Below are positions 49,914 through 59,696 of a DNA stretch of 64,000 nt, piece by piece; positions within the stretch are counted from its first letter, which is position 1; each line of letters starts with the position of its first letter. The notes below the pieces were generated by a model that saw nothing but the letters and a program-made list of their open reading frames with translations, was not told where the DNA came from and searched no databases. The position numbers and the translations under genes were made by a program. The stretch comes from Aquimarina sp. ERC-38. Lineage in GTDB: Bacteria; Bacteroidota; Bacteroidia; Flavobacteriales; Flavobacteriaceae. Location: assembly GCF_026222555.1 (NCBI RefSeq), contig NZ_CP098511.1:725501-789500 (forward strand), written 5' to 3'.

Positions 49914-52900
49914 ATGTATTTGATTTTTGACACGGAAACTACAGGATTACCTAAGCGATGGGATGCCCCGGTAAGTGATACGGATAACTGGCCCAGATGT
50001 ATACAGATTGCCTGGCAGCTACATGATGAAATGGGAAACTGTATAGAACATCAGGACTACCTGGTACAACCGGAGGGTTTTAACATTCCTTATGACGCTG
50101 AAAAAATCCATGGGATTTCTACGGAGTTAGCTGCACAACAAGGAATTCCTTTAACCGAAGTACTTCAAAAATTTCAGGCAGCTTTAACAAAAACTAAATT
50201 TATAGTAGGTCAAAATGTCGGTTTTGATGTCAATATCATGGGAGCCGAATATTACCGGGAAAATATGGATAACGTATTGCAATCTTTACCGGTTCTTGAT
50301 ACTTGTACGGAAACCACCGCACAATTATGTAAAATCCCGGGTGGTAGAGGAGGTAAGTTTAAACTTCCAACACTTACGGAGTTGCACCAATATTTATTTG
50401 GCGAAGCTTTTAATGAAGCACATAATGCTACGGCAGATGTAGAGGCAACTACCCGTTGTTTTTTTGAATTAGTCCGTAAACAGGTATACACTCCTGAAAA
50501 ACTGGATGTCAGTCCGCAATATTTTAAGGATTTTCAGGAAACCCATCCGGAACCCATTCAATTAATAGGCTTACGGCATATTAATTTAAAAAAAGCTTCA
50601 CAAGAATTACTCAAAAATTCTCAAAAAGATAAAAAGCCAAAGGTTTCTCAAATCGACCTTCTTAAAAATAAAGAAGCTTTACGGGATGCCCCGTTTGCCC
50701 ATTTACATAACCACACCCAATTCTCCGTACTTCAATCCACTACTAGTGTAAAGGATTTGGTTGACGCAGCAGCAAAGCATCAAATGCCAGCAGTTGCCAT
50801 GACGGATCATGCTAATATGATGGGTGCTTTTCATTTTGTACAGGCAGTTTCTACCCATAATAAAAAGGTAAAAGCAGCCCTGGAGGAAGCAGAAAATGAG
50901 AATGCAATTAGCGAACTGTCTTATATTAAACCCATTGTAGGTTGCGAATTTTTTGTTTGTGAAAACCATAAGGATAAAAGTAGAAAAGACAACGGGTACC
51001 AGGTGGTGTTTTTAGCCAAAAATAAAAATGGATACCACAACCTGGCAAAAATGTCCTCAATTGGGTTTGTAGATGGATTTTATTATGTTCCCCGGATTGA
51101 CCGGGAGGTGGTAAAAGCCTATAAAGAAGACTTAATTGTACTTACCGGAAATCTTTACGGCGAAGTACCTAGTAAAATTTTAAATGTTGGTGAAAAACAA
51201 GCAGAAGAAGCTCTGACCTGGTGGCAACGGGAATTTGGCGAAGACCTGTATATTGAAATTATGCGCCATAACCAGGAAGATGAAAACCGGATCAACCCGG
51301 TACTACTTAATTTGGCAAAAAAACACGGTATTAAAACAGTAGCATCTAATAATACCTATTACTGTGACAAAGAAGATGCCAATGCACATGATATTTTACT
51401 TTGTGTAAAAGACGGAGAAAAGCAAGCTACTCCTATCGGCCGTGGTCGCGGATATCGGTACGGATTACCTAACCAGGAGTATTATTTTAAATCTTCAGAA
51501 GAAATAAAGAGCTTATTTAAAGATATTCCTGATGCTATTTTTAACGTTCAGGAGGTTATCGATAAGATTGAACCTTTTGAATTAGCAAGAGATGTTTTAT
51601 TACCGGCTTTTGATATCCCTGAACAATTTCAATCCGAAAAAGATCATGTGGATGGCGGTAAAAGAGGTGAAAATGCGTATTTACGTCATATCACTTATGA
51701 AGGTGCTAAAAAAAGATACGGTGAGATCACTCCGGAAATTACCGAGCGTATTGACTTTGAACTTTCGGTTATTGAGAATACGGGATATCCCGGTTACTTT
51801 TTAATTGTAGAAGATTTTATACGCGCTGCGAGGGATATGGGAGTTTCAGTCGGACCAGGACGGGGTTCTGCCGCAGGCTCTGTGGTAGCCTATTGTTTAT
51901 GGATTACTAATCTGGACCCTATCAAATATGATTTACTTTTTGAGCGCTTTTTAAATCCGGACCGAATCAGTATGCCGGATATTGATATTGATTTTGATGA
52001 TGAAGGCCGAAGCCGGGTAATGGACTATGTAATTAAAAAATACGGCGCTAACCAGGTAGCCCAGATTATTACCTACGGAACTATGGCTGCCAAATCCTCC
52101 ATTCGGGATACGGCAAGGGTGCTGGATTTACCCCTGGGAGATGCCGATCGAATCTCAAAACTGGTTCCTAATTTTACCAAACTTGATAAAATATTTAGTA
52201 GTGAAGAAGCTGCTTTAAAGAAGTCTTTTAGAAGTGATGAACTTTCTAAAGTACTGGAACTTTTAAATATTTCGCAAAGCGGAAACCTGGAAGGCGAAAC
52301 TTTAAATCAGGCACGGGTACTGGAAGGTTCTGTGAGAAATACCGGAATACATGCCTGTGGGGTCATTATCACCCCGGATGATATTACCAAGTTCGTACCG
52401 GTAGCCCTGGCAAAAGATTCTGACATGTACTGCACGCAGTTCGACAACTCGGTGGTAGAAAATGCCGGTTTGTTGAAGATGGATTTTTTGGGGCTAAAGA
52501 CGCTGACACTGATTAAAGATACGGTCAAAATTGTAAAGGCAAAGCACGGCATTGAACTGGATCCTGAGAACTTTCCACTAGATGATGAAAAAACCTATGC
52601 TTTGTTCCAAAGAGGGGAAACGGTAGGCGTGTTTCAATATGAATCGCCCGGGATGCAAAAATACATGAAGGAATTAAAGCCTACGGTTTTTGCAGACCTT
52701 ATTGCCATGAACGCTTTGTACCGCCCGGGACCCTTAGAATATATCCCCAGTTTTATTAACAGGAAACACGGTACGGAACCTATTAATTATGATCTTGAAG
52801 CATGCGAAGAATATTTACAGGAAACTTATGGGATCACGGTATATCAGGAGCAAGTGATGTTACTATCACAGAAACTGGCAAATTTTACCAAAGGTGAAGC

Positions 52901-54299
52901 GGATGTACTCCGTAAAGCCATGGGAAAAAAGCAAAAAGCAGTTTTAGATAAGATGAAGCCTAAGTTTATTTCTCAAGCCTCTGCAAACGGACATGCTGAA
53001 GATAAACTGGAAAAAATCTGGAAGGATTGGGAAGCTTTCGCAGCCTATGCTTTTAATAAATCCCACTCTACCTGCTACGCCTGGATTGCTTACCAGACGG
53101 CTTACTTAAAAGCCCACTACCCAGCCGAATATATGGCGGCAGTACTTTCTAATAATATGAATGACATAAAACAGGTTACGTTTTTTATGGAAGAATGTAA
53201 GCGAATGAAGTTAGAAGTACTAGGCCCTGATATCAACGAATCTTACCGAAAATTCTCGGTGAATAAAGATGGTGCGGTACGTTTTGGTATGGGGGCTATC
53301 AAAGGAGTGGGTACTAATGCGGTAGAAACCATCGTTGAAAACCGAAAGAAAAATGGTCCGTATACTTCTATTTTTGATTTTGCAAAACGGGTTGACCTTC
53401 GGGCGGCTAATAAAAAGGCTTTTGAGAGTTTAGCCCTAGCCGGGGGATTTGATTGCTTTGATACCACGCATCGGGCGCAATACTTTTATCATGATGGTGA
53501 TGATACATTTTTTCTGGAAAAAGCAATTAAATACGGAGCAAAATACCAGGAAAATGAAAATTCTTCACAAGTAAGCCTGTTTGGAGATAGTAGCGAAGTA
53601 CAGATACCTGAGCCGGTCATTCCACCTTGTGAAGAATGGGGTACTATGGAAAAACTAGCCAAAGAAAAAGAAGTAGTAGGAATTTATATCTCGGGGCATC
53701 CGCTAGATGATTTTAAATACGAAATGAAATACTTTTGTAACGGTACGCTTTCTCATTTTCTGGATTTGGAAAAAATAATTAATAGGGAAATTGCTTTTGG
53801 GGGCGTGATATCTTCGGTAGAACATCGAACTTCAAAAAACGGGAAAGGCTGGGCTACTTTTATTGTTGAAGATTACCAGTCTGCCCATGAGTTCCGCATT
53901 TTTGGAGAAGACTATTTAAAACACCGTCCTTTTTTAGTTAAAAACACCTTTGTGTTTGCTAAGGCATATATCAAAGAAGGTTGGGTTAACCGGGATACAG
54001 GTAAAAAAGGAGAACCCCGAATTCAATTTAATAGTTTTCAATTGTTACACGATGTGATGGAAGCACATGCTAAAAAGTTGACCTTACACCTTAATATTGA
54101 CGATCTATCTGAAAACGGAATTTCCACTTTAAAAAATACCTTAGCGCTACATAAAGGAAGTCATAGCCTAAGCTTTGTGGTACATGAAAAAGAAGAAGCG
54201 ATTCAATTACCCATGCCCAGTAGAAAGCAGAAAGTACAAATTTCGCCCATATTGCTAAATAACTTGGAGGATTTATCTATTGCCTATAAGTTGAATTGA
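49914..54299 (+). CDS. dnaE: DNA polymerase III alpha subunit with fused N-terminal DEDDh exonuclease
   Basis: 1461 residues, about 300 longer than E. coli DnaE. The extra N-terminal ~200 residues are an epsilon-like exonuclease: IFDTETTGLP, IHGIS, VGQNVGFDVNIMG, and HNATADVEATTR give the DEDDh set. Then the PHP domain (FAHLHNHTQFSVLQ, from about 261), polymerase core with PDIDIDFDDEGR (about 687), GPGRGSAAGSVVAY, VYQEQVMLL, and a C-terminal OB-type region (IAFGGVISSVEHRTSKNGKG). This is the replicative polymerase with built-in proofreading, a layout known in Bacteroidota. Confidence 0.96.
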   Translation: MYLIFDTETTGLPKRWDAPVSDTDNWPRCIQIAWQLHDEMGNCIEHQDYLVQPEGFNIPYDAEKIHGISTELAAQQGIPLTEVLQKFQAALTKTKFIVGQNVGFDVNIMGAEYYRENMDNVLQSLPVLDTCTETTAQLCKIPGGRGGKFKLPTLTELHQYLFGEAFNEAHNATADVEATTRCFFELVRKQVYTPEKLDVSPQYFKDFQETHPEPIQLIGLRHINLKKASQELLKNSQKDKKPKVSQIDLLKNKEALRDAPFAHLHNHTQFSVLQSTTSVKDLVDAAAKHQMPAVAMTDHANMMGAFHFVQAVSTHNKKVKAALEEAENENAISELSYIKPIVGCEFFVCENHKDKSRKDNGYQVVFLAKNKNGYHNLAKMSSIGFVDGFYYVPRIDREVVKAYKEDLIVLTGNLYGEVPSKILNVGEKQAEEALTWWQREFGEDLYIEIMRHNQEDENRINPVLLNLAKKHGIKTVASNNTYYCDKEDANAHDILLCVKDGEKQATPIGRGRGYRYGLPNQEYYFKSSEEIKSLFKDIPDAIFNVQEVIDKIEPFELARDVLLPAFDIPEQFQSEKDHVDGGKRGENAYLRHITYEGAKKRYGEITPEITERIDFELSVIENTGYPGYFLIVEDFIRAARDMGVSVGPGRGSAAGSVVAYCLWITNLDPIKYDLLFERFLNPDRISMPDIDIDFDDEGRSRVMDYVIKKYGANQVAQIITYGTMAAKSSIRDTARVLDLPLGDADRISKLVPNFTKLDKIFSSEEAALKKSFRSDELSKVLELLNISQSGNLEGETLNQARVLEGSVRNTGIHACGVIITPDDITKFVPVALAKDSDMYCTQFDNSVVENAGLLKMDFLGLKTLTLIKDTVKIVKAKHGIELDPENFPLDDEKTYALFQRGETVGVFQYESPGMQKYMKELKPTVFADLIAMNALYRPGPLEYIPSFINRKHGTEPINYDLEACEEYLQETYGITVYQEQVMLLSQKLANFTKGEADVLRKAMGKKQKAVLDKMKPKFISQASANGHAEDKLEKIWKDWEAFAAYAFNKSHSTCYAWIAYQTAYLKAHYPAEYMAAVLSNNMNDIKQVTFFMEECKRMKLEVLGPDINESYRKFSVNKDGAVRFGMGAIKGVGTNAVETIVENRKKNGPYTSIFDFAKRVDLRAANKKAFESLALAGGFDCFDTTHRAQYFYHDGDDTFFLEKAIKYGAKYQENENSSQVSLFGDSSEVQIPEPVIPPCEEWGTMEKLAKEKEVVGIYISGHPLDDFKYEMKYFCNGTLSHFLDLEKIINREIAFGGVISSVEHRTSKNGKGWATFIVEDYQSAHEFRIFGEDYLKHRPFLVKNTFVFAKAYIKEGWVNRDTGKKGEPRIQFNSFQLLHDVMEAHAKKLTLHLNIDDLSENGISTLKNTLALHKGSHSLSFVVHEKEEAIQLPMPSRKQKVQISPILLNNLEDLSIAYKLN

Positions 54300-54338
54300 A
54301 AGGATTAAAATTTGTTGTGTTTTTCTATACATTTTATC

Positions 54339-54695
54339 CTAGAAAAAACTTAATGCCCAACTTTTGGCTTGGTCTAATTCTTTAAAAAATGTAAAAGCCT
54401 CATTCCACAAGGGTTGTTCTTGTAGTGCCCTTTTAAGTTCTTCGGGGTTATTAGATACAATGGCAAAGCCAATCATATTTTTTAAGATTTTACCTTTATA
54501 TACATTCAGGTCAATTTCATGTGGATACTTGCGATGGGTGATTAGAATAAAGTTTTTCTCTTTATAATACTCTTTCAGTTGTTTTGTAATTTTATTAGCA
54601 ACCTCAACACTTAAAATCGCGTCTTTTTCCATTACCAGAATAGCGTAATGTGCTTCATACGTAAGGGTGTAACTGGAAATATTAGGATCAGACAT
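54339..54695 (-). CDS. Small alpha/beta protein, STAS-like, unknown
   Basis: 118 residues, no signal peptide. The alternation of strands and helices (YEAHYAILVMEKDAILSVEV, KNFILITHRKYPHEIDLNVY, NMIGFAIVSNNPEELKRALQ) resembles the SpoIIAA/STAS-like fold of small regulators, but no phosphorylatable serine motif is evident. It is convergent with dnaE and ends 40 bp from it. The MITE-like element at 54737 lies just behind its start. Function unknown. Confidence 0.6.
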   Translation of the reverse strand: MSDPNISSYTLTYEAHYAILVMEKDAILSVEVANKITKQLKEYYKEKNFILITHRKYPHEIDLNVYKGKILKNMIGFAIVSNNPEELKRALQEQPLWNEAFTFFKELDQAKSWALSFF

Positions 54696-54736
54696 CGTAC
54701 TAATTAGATAAACAAATATAGAAATTTAAGTAATGT

Positions 54737-54900
54737 TATAGCTAAATAAATATAAAATGGCATAGAGGATTTATAAAGAAAAAAATTGAAGATCAAGGCA
54801 AAAAACGCAGGCTTAGCCTTAGCTAAGACGAGGCTTTTTAACGCAGAGATTCAAATTTTTTCTATGAAGATTCATGCTATTTTATGTTGATTTAGCTATA
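54737..54900. repeat. MITE-like element with 27-bp terminal inverted repeats
   Basis: 164 bp. Ends (54737-54763 and 54874-54900) are inverted repeats matching at 23 of 27 positions, beginning TATAGCTAAAT. The interior is also largely self-complementary, with a CTTAGCTAAG centre. No coding capacity. Confidence 0.75.
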
Positions 54901-55473
54901 TATAGAGGAAACTACATTTTTGAGTTTTTAAATGCATATTGATTACTTCTATTTTTTAAAGAATTTATCTATGACGTTATCTAGTTTTCCAAGACAAATT
55001 AGTTTAAACGTTATAATTTCATTTTTAACAGTTCACTTTAACACATGGTTTTAAGTCATTTTTACTTTAGAATATCCCGTATTTGAACTGTATTTTGCAT
55101 GAAAATCTTCTGAAATACTCCATAAATCCGATATATTATTCTAAAAAATTAAAGAATACTCAAAACAACCTCTGGTTATGACGTAATTTTTTGATGCCTT
55201 TAGACTAAAAAAGTCAAAATTCTCGAAGTAAGAAATTATTAAATTATTCTAATTTTAGTTAAATAAATACTAAAACATATAGGTTTTTGTTTATTTATTG
55301 CAATTCCCTGAAATACATAATACCCTGATAACTAGAAATATAATTACCTGTAATTTACTATTCAAAGAATCATACTTAAACAAATCCTCTTTTTTACCTG
55401 TAATTAAAAAAAGATAGTATCGTCTGACTACATATCAAACCTTAAAACCTTTTGATACGCATATAAAGACAGT

Positions 55474-55489
55474 TGGCCAATTGTTTCCT
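55474..55489 (+). promoter_or_regulatory. Sigma-54-like promoter of duplicated lipoprotein, copy 1
   Basis: TGGCCAATTGTTTCCT: GG and the TTCCT element are spaced as in the PepSY-like promoters. The ATG is 41 bp downstream. Confidence 0.55.
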
Positions 55490-55529
55490 TTTTGCATAAA
55501 ACAGATTAATAACTTTAAAAATTAAGACG

Positions 55530-56897
55530 ATGAAAAGATTATTTTCAAGCATTCTAGTGGCTTTATTACTAGTAGGGTGTAGCAACGAAGAAGAATTGGT
55601 ACCGGAAAACGAAATTGAAATTGCAGAAACTACAGAAGATGCCCTTGAGGCAGAAGCTAAGTCCAGAGGTTTCTTCCAATCTTTAAGAGCATTAAAAGAA
55701 GCTAAAATACTTTTAAACAGTATCCGTGAAGATGGTGGAGTTCCTTATAACTTCTTTAGACCAGCCTTAAAATTTACTGCTGCACAAAACGTATTTTTAC
55801 CTAGTGTTTTAGGTATTGACTTTAGGATTGACCGATCTGTAGTACCTGAAGGTCCTACTGCCAGGTTCCCAATGTTCCGAGGGGTAGAAACACTACCTGA
55901 TGGTCGTAGAAGAAGAGGATATTATGTAATTACAGAAGCTTCTGATCTATTTATGGCTAAGAAATTAGGGGTAATTTACTCTCCTAGAATGGCAAGGGCT
56001 ATTGGTTCCGGAGGGGAACAAAGAGCGTTTTTTAACCGAAGAGGTAGATTGGTTTTTGAAGGATCAGTAGATTTTTCTCCTAAGAGATCTTTAGTAGCGG
56101 GTGCTCAGGACGGATTACTATTTGGATTTCCACCAGCAGAAGTTAACCCGGGAGCAGTTGCTGATGAGAACTGGTCATCTTATGTAGTATTACCTAGTGG
56201 TGTAGTAATTAATGCACAATTAGTAGCAAACCGTACAGGTATCCATGACAGGATCCCTAACCCAGCTGGGAACGGACAAGCTCAGGAAGATGATTTAAAC
56301 AACCCGAACCTTGCCATTGACCAGGCTTCTGTAGTAATGCAACTTCTTGACGGATGGCATGCTGAGAGACCTTACTACTTCCATATTGTAACGGATACTT
56401 CAGATCCGGGACCAGCAACTATCGAATTAGGTGTATTTGCTCCTAAATTAGCTAACCTGCCTACCTTCGGATTGTTCCCAGGAGGGTCTATGTTACCTTT
56501 CAGCCCAACGGCAAATGGTAGGACTTTTGACTCTGACGGTTTTGGGGTACAGGGATTAAACACAGCTTCTTTAAGTGAAAGACAAGTGCAGGATCCTACT
56601 AATACCTTCCCAATTGATCCAAGCGATACAAGATATGCACCAATGTGGGATGCTCATATCACTGAGTTTACAATTCCTGAGGAAGAAAGACCTATACTTA
56701 GAAGTTTTGAGCAAATCAACGAATTGTTAGCTGAGGGTACTTTAATTCCTTTCAGGGGAAATGCAAACCCAAGCCCACTTGCTAACTCTTTATCAAACTT
56801 ACTTACTGCTACCGGAGCTATCATCAACTGTCCTGTAATTACCCAACCAGCTGATAGTGTAATTGGTACTCAGATAGGTGAGCCTGACAACAGATAA
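55530..56897 (+). CDS. 455-residue lipoprotein of unknown function, copy 1
   Basis: Lipoprotein signal MKRLFSSILVALLLVGCSNE (Cys17), acidic linker, then a beta-rich secreted body. Distinctive segments are RFPMFRGVETLPDGRRRRGY, DLFMAKKLGVIYSPRMARAI, VMQLLDGWHAERPYYFHIVT and YAPMWDAHITEF. The last two resemble motifs in poorly characterised secreted proteins of several phyla. No catalytic site can be named. The product should sit in the outer membrane or on the surface. It differs from the copy at 59697 by one residue (Thr345 here, Ala there); other differences are silent. A sigma-54-like promoter precedes it. Confidence 0.85.
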   Translation: MKRLFSSILVALLLVGCSNEEELVPENEIEIAETTEDALEAEAKSRGFFQSLRALKEAKILLNSIREDGGVPYNFFRPALKFTAAQNVFLPSVLGIDFRIDRSVVPEGPTARFPMFRGVETLPDGRRRRGYYVITEASDLFMAKKLGVIYSPRMARAIGSGGEQRAFFNRRGRLVFEGSVDFSPKRSLVAGAQDGLLFGFPPAEVNPGAVADENWSSYVVLPSGVVINAQLVANRTGIHDRIPNPAGNGQAQEDDLNNPNLAIDQASVVMQLLDGWHAERPYYFHIVTDTSDPGPATIELGVFAPKLANLPTFGLFPGGSMLPFSPTANGRTFDSDGFGVQGLNTASLSERQVQDPTNTFPIDPSDTRYAPMWDAHITEFTIPEEERPILRSFEQINELLAEGTLIPFRGNANPSPLANSLSNLLTATGAIINCPVITQPADSVIGTQIGEPDNR

Positions 56898-56962
56898 TTA
56901 GAATTTCTTAACAATATGCTTACGGGTGAAGATGTAGAGATTAATGTAAGCAATATTTATAA

Positions 56963-56998
56963 AAAACTTAGTAGTAGCAATACTGCTAAGTTTTTTTT
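56963..56998 (+). terminator. Terminator after lipoprotein copy 1
   Basis: AAAACTTAGTAGTA (56963-56976) pairs with TACTGCTAAGTTTT (56981-56994), one G-U pair, loop GCAA, then a T run. Confidence 0.88.
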
Positions 56999-57025
56999 GT
57001 TTTATAACATTAGTAGCCGATAAAA

Positions 57026-57086
57026 ACTTAAGACCAGCCTGTTGATGGGTAGGTCGCTATCGCTTCTAGAACCAAGAATCAAGACT
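57026..57086 (+). repeat. REP-like repeat copy
   Basis: Contains CCAGCCTGTTGATGGGTAGG and CGCTATCGCTTCTAGAACC. The 2-kb duplication ends inside it (57061). Confidence 0.7.
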
Positions 57087-57128
57087 AAGTATTATCATAT
57101 TGAAAATCAATATGATAAAACTACCCAT

Positions 57129-57314
57129 GGCCCTAGTTTACAATAACGTAGCTAATTCTAATTTATATCAATCAATCCCATTCCAGCTCTTCCCGAAGGG
57201 AAGGCAGGCAACTAAAAGTCCTTTCCTTTGGAAAGCATTTAGGATAGGATAGCACTAGCTGAAAATAAAATGGTTGGGAAAATTTTGATATACCAATACT
57301 ATGGTAAATCAGAG
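57129..57314 (-). repeat. MITE-like element, family 2, copy B
   Basis: Inverted relative to 47297-47477. The internal hairpin CTCTTCCCGAAGGGAAG and the outer CTAGTTTA/TAAATCAGAG ends are recognisable. Together with the REP copy it fills most of the 56898-57521 gap; 57315-57521 shows nothing clear apart from AT-rich DNA. Confidence 0.75.
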
Positions 57315-57521
57315 CCGTTAACACGTTAGACCTTCACAAATACCACTATAAAATTTTCTAATAATTCATTCAAAGTATAAGTAAATGTTCAATCATATTC
57401 AGTTTTATACGATAACGCCGAAAAATAGAATGGTTTTTAGATAAGAATAGTTGATATAAAGAAAAAAGGGAACCCAAATTGAGTCCCCCCTTTTTTCTAA
57501 TAAAAATCATTAACTATTTAT

Positions 57522-58223
57522 TTATGCTCTCGGCACATGCCAAATTTGGAAAGATCTGATCTTATTATCTAATGTACCCAAAGTTGGAACAGAATTATTA
57601 CTATAGCCTTTTACATCCCTAAAAAGATTTTTAATGTATACAGGAGTTAGTTGAAAAGACAACCTATGTGGCCTGAATGAAATATAATTAGTTTCATTTA
57701 CATAATTCCTCATAGAATACGAATATGATGAGACTTTTTCCTTCCAATGTTTTGGAAGGTTTCTATTAAATTTATAACCAGCCTTATTATAAAACTTCAC
57801 GGAATACTTAATATTGGGACCTTTGAGATACTTGTCTTGGTAAAAGGTTATACCAGCACCCGCTAGGAGTTTTGCTTTACTCATATACTTATTCCTATTT
57901 TTATTGAATTTTTCAAATTCAGAATCACTATCAAAAATATACAATTTAGAAGTTGAATTCTCGCCATCAACAAAGGTAACTTGAGCATTTATATAGTGCT
58001 TCAATATTTCTTTATTTGCATATACCTCCTCCATACTATAGGTTTTACCGTTGTATGTTACAGATTCAAAATTTTCGATGTCACTTTGTACTTGAACATC
58101 TTCGGCTAAAGCTTGTGTGCTAAGCTCCTCTGAGGTTACACTTTCTTCTATCTCTTCATTAGAACAAGAGACAAAAAATACTGTTGTTAACACTAAAAGT
58201 GCTACATAATTTAATTTTTTCAT
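57522..58223 (-). CDS. Putative lipoprotein of unknown function
   Basis: 233 residues. Signal peptide MKKLNYVALLVLTTVFFVSC with lipobox Cys20, then an acidic Ser/Thr/Glu-rich linker (EEIEESVTSEELSTQALAED), resembling the linker of the flanking duplicated lipoproteins. The body (VTYNGKTYSMEEVYANKEIL, LAGAGITFYQDKYLKGPNIK, KHWKEKVSSYSYSMRNYV) has aromatic-rich strands; GAGITFYQDKYLKG could suggest a gamma-crystallin-like piece, but that is weak. It lies alone, antisense, between the two copies of the 2-kb duplication. Confidence 0.65.
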   Translation of the reverse strand: MKKLNYVALLVLTTVFFVSCSNEEIEESVTSEELSTQALAEDVQVQSDIENFESVTYNGKTYSMEEVYANKEILKHYINAQVTFVDGENSTSKLYIFDSDSEFEKFNKNRNKYMSKAKLLAGAGITFYQDKYLKGPNIKYSVKFYNKAGYKFNRNLPKHWKEKVSSYSYSMRNYVNETNYISFRPHRLSFQLTPVYIKNLFRDVKGYSNNSVPTLGTLDNKIRSFQIWHVPRA

Positions 58224-58379
58224 TTTAAAAGGTTTTAATGAGTATTAATATGTGTGGCTAAACTAACGGTTAATTTGAAACAAATAGCCAATATGAATTT
58301 ATTAGTAGCTTATTCACTTATTTTTAACATAAATCTTAAGGGTATTACATTCGATAAGATGTTTTTATACTTTTTTAAC

Positions 58380-58623
58380 CTCTGGTCATTTGAGTAATAA
58401 TTATTACAAAATCCGTTGGTTCGAGTGTTTCGACCAAAGGAAGAAGTCCATCGAGTCTTTCGACCAGACTCAATATGATGAGAATTTTAGTTAACAAAGC
58501 TCTGTAATCCTGAGTCAAATCGAAGGATTCGATGTCCTCGATCAAGTCAAGGACAGGCTATTTTTTCTTCATTTTATTACGAAAAAACACTCAAACTGAC
58601 GCTTTTTTCCATAAATGCACCAA
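58380..58623 (+). repeat. MITE-like element, family 1, copy C
   Basis: 244 bp, the fullest copy. Left end CTCTGGTCATTTGA and right end AAATGCACCA are related by imperfect inversion. It aligns with 25139-25316 and the reverse complement of 19714-19980. Confidence 0.78.
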
Positions 58624-58660
58624 ATATATTTATATACTTTTCTTTAATTTAGTATACGAT

Positions 58661-58719
58661 AAAGACTTAAGACCCACCTGTTGACGGGCAGGACGCTACC
58701 GCTTCTAGATTAGGACTTA
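58661..58719 (+). repeat. REP-like repeat copy
   Basis: AAGACTTAAGACCCACCTG, then GGGCAGGACGCTACCGCTTC; a diverged copy of the 57026 repeat. Confidence 0.65.
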
Positions 58720-58853
58720 CTATTAAAATATCGATAATTAATATCGTAAGATTATTCACGCTAAGAAGATAAATTACTTTTAAAAAGTAGCCACAAATAT
58801 TATAAAGTTTAGTATCACCTTGTTTTACTATGCTTTGTACACTTTTATATATT

Positions 58854-59014
58854 GAAGTTGTTTAAACTTTCCTTAATTGGCTGCAAAATGTTCTTTTTCA
58901 CTTACTTTTTATCATTTTTAAGTTCCGTAGCTACGGCTATGCAACTGAAAAATGATTTCAATTAAGCAAAAAATACCTATTTTTCGCTTCAATTAGAAAA
59001 GTTTAAACCACTTC
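58854..59014. repeat. MITE-like element with 27-bp terminal inverted repeats
   Basis: 161 bp. Ends 58854-58880 and 58988-59014 are inverted repeats around GTTTAAACTTT. The interior holds ATCATTTTT...AAAAATGAT and the palindrome CCGTAGCTACGG, so the whole element can fold. No coding capacity. 59015-59190 has nothing else recognisable. Confidence 0.75.
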
Positions 59015-59640
59015 ATTTTAACCGGACACTAGTATTAACAACTATGAAAATTAAAATAAGGTATTATAAAAGTGATGTGGATTTAGAAATTAAAAGCAGG
59101 TATCAACTCCCTCTATCTTTCTAAGCATCTCTTTAGCCGAATTTGTAAAGTTTCTAAATCAAAACTATTTATTATCACCCTATTATTTCCTTTAACAGTT
59201 CACTTTAATACATGGTTTTAGGTCATTTTTACTTTAGAATATCCCGTATCTAAACTGTATTTTGCATGAAAATCTTCTGAAATACTTCGTAAATCTGATA
59301 TATTATTCTAAAAAATTGAAGAATACTCAAAACAACCTCTGGTTATGGCGTAATTTTTTGATGCTTTTTGACTATAAATATCAAAATTCGCAAAGTAAGA
59401 AATTATTAAATTATTCTAATTTTAGTTAAATAAATACTAAAACATATAGGTTTTTGTTTATTTATTGCAATTCCTTAAAATACATAATACCCTGATAACT
59501 AGAAATATAGTTACCTGTAATTTACTATTCAAAGAATCATACTTAAACAAATCCTCTTTTTTGCCTGTAATTAAAAAAAGATAGTATCGTCTGACTACAT
59601 ATCAAACCTTAAAACCTTTTGATACGCATACAAAGACAGT

Positions 59641-59656
59641 TGGCCAATTGTTTCCT
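59641..59656 (+). promoter_or_regulatory. Sigma-54-like promoter of duplicated lipoprotein, copy 2
   Basis: Identical 16 bases to the site at 55474, 41 bp before the ATG. Confidence 0.55.
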
Positions 59657-59696
59657 TTTTGCATAAAACAGATTAATAACTTTAAAAATTAAGACG

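Larger units (their letters stand above)
55024..57061 (+). repeat. 2,038-bp duplicated segment, copy 1
   Basis: Matches 59191-61228 at a constant offset of 4,167 with no indel. It includes about 500 bp of upstream DNA, the promoter, the 455-residue lipoprotein gene, its terminator and the start of a REP-like repeat. Upstream DNA differs at a few percent, while long stretches of the gene are identical. Confidence 0.92.

Noticed and set aside
57838..57880. Crystallin-like motif in the lipoprotein at 57522
   Set aside because: Only one short FYQDKYLKG segment fits; the second motif and fold-defining residues were not found.
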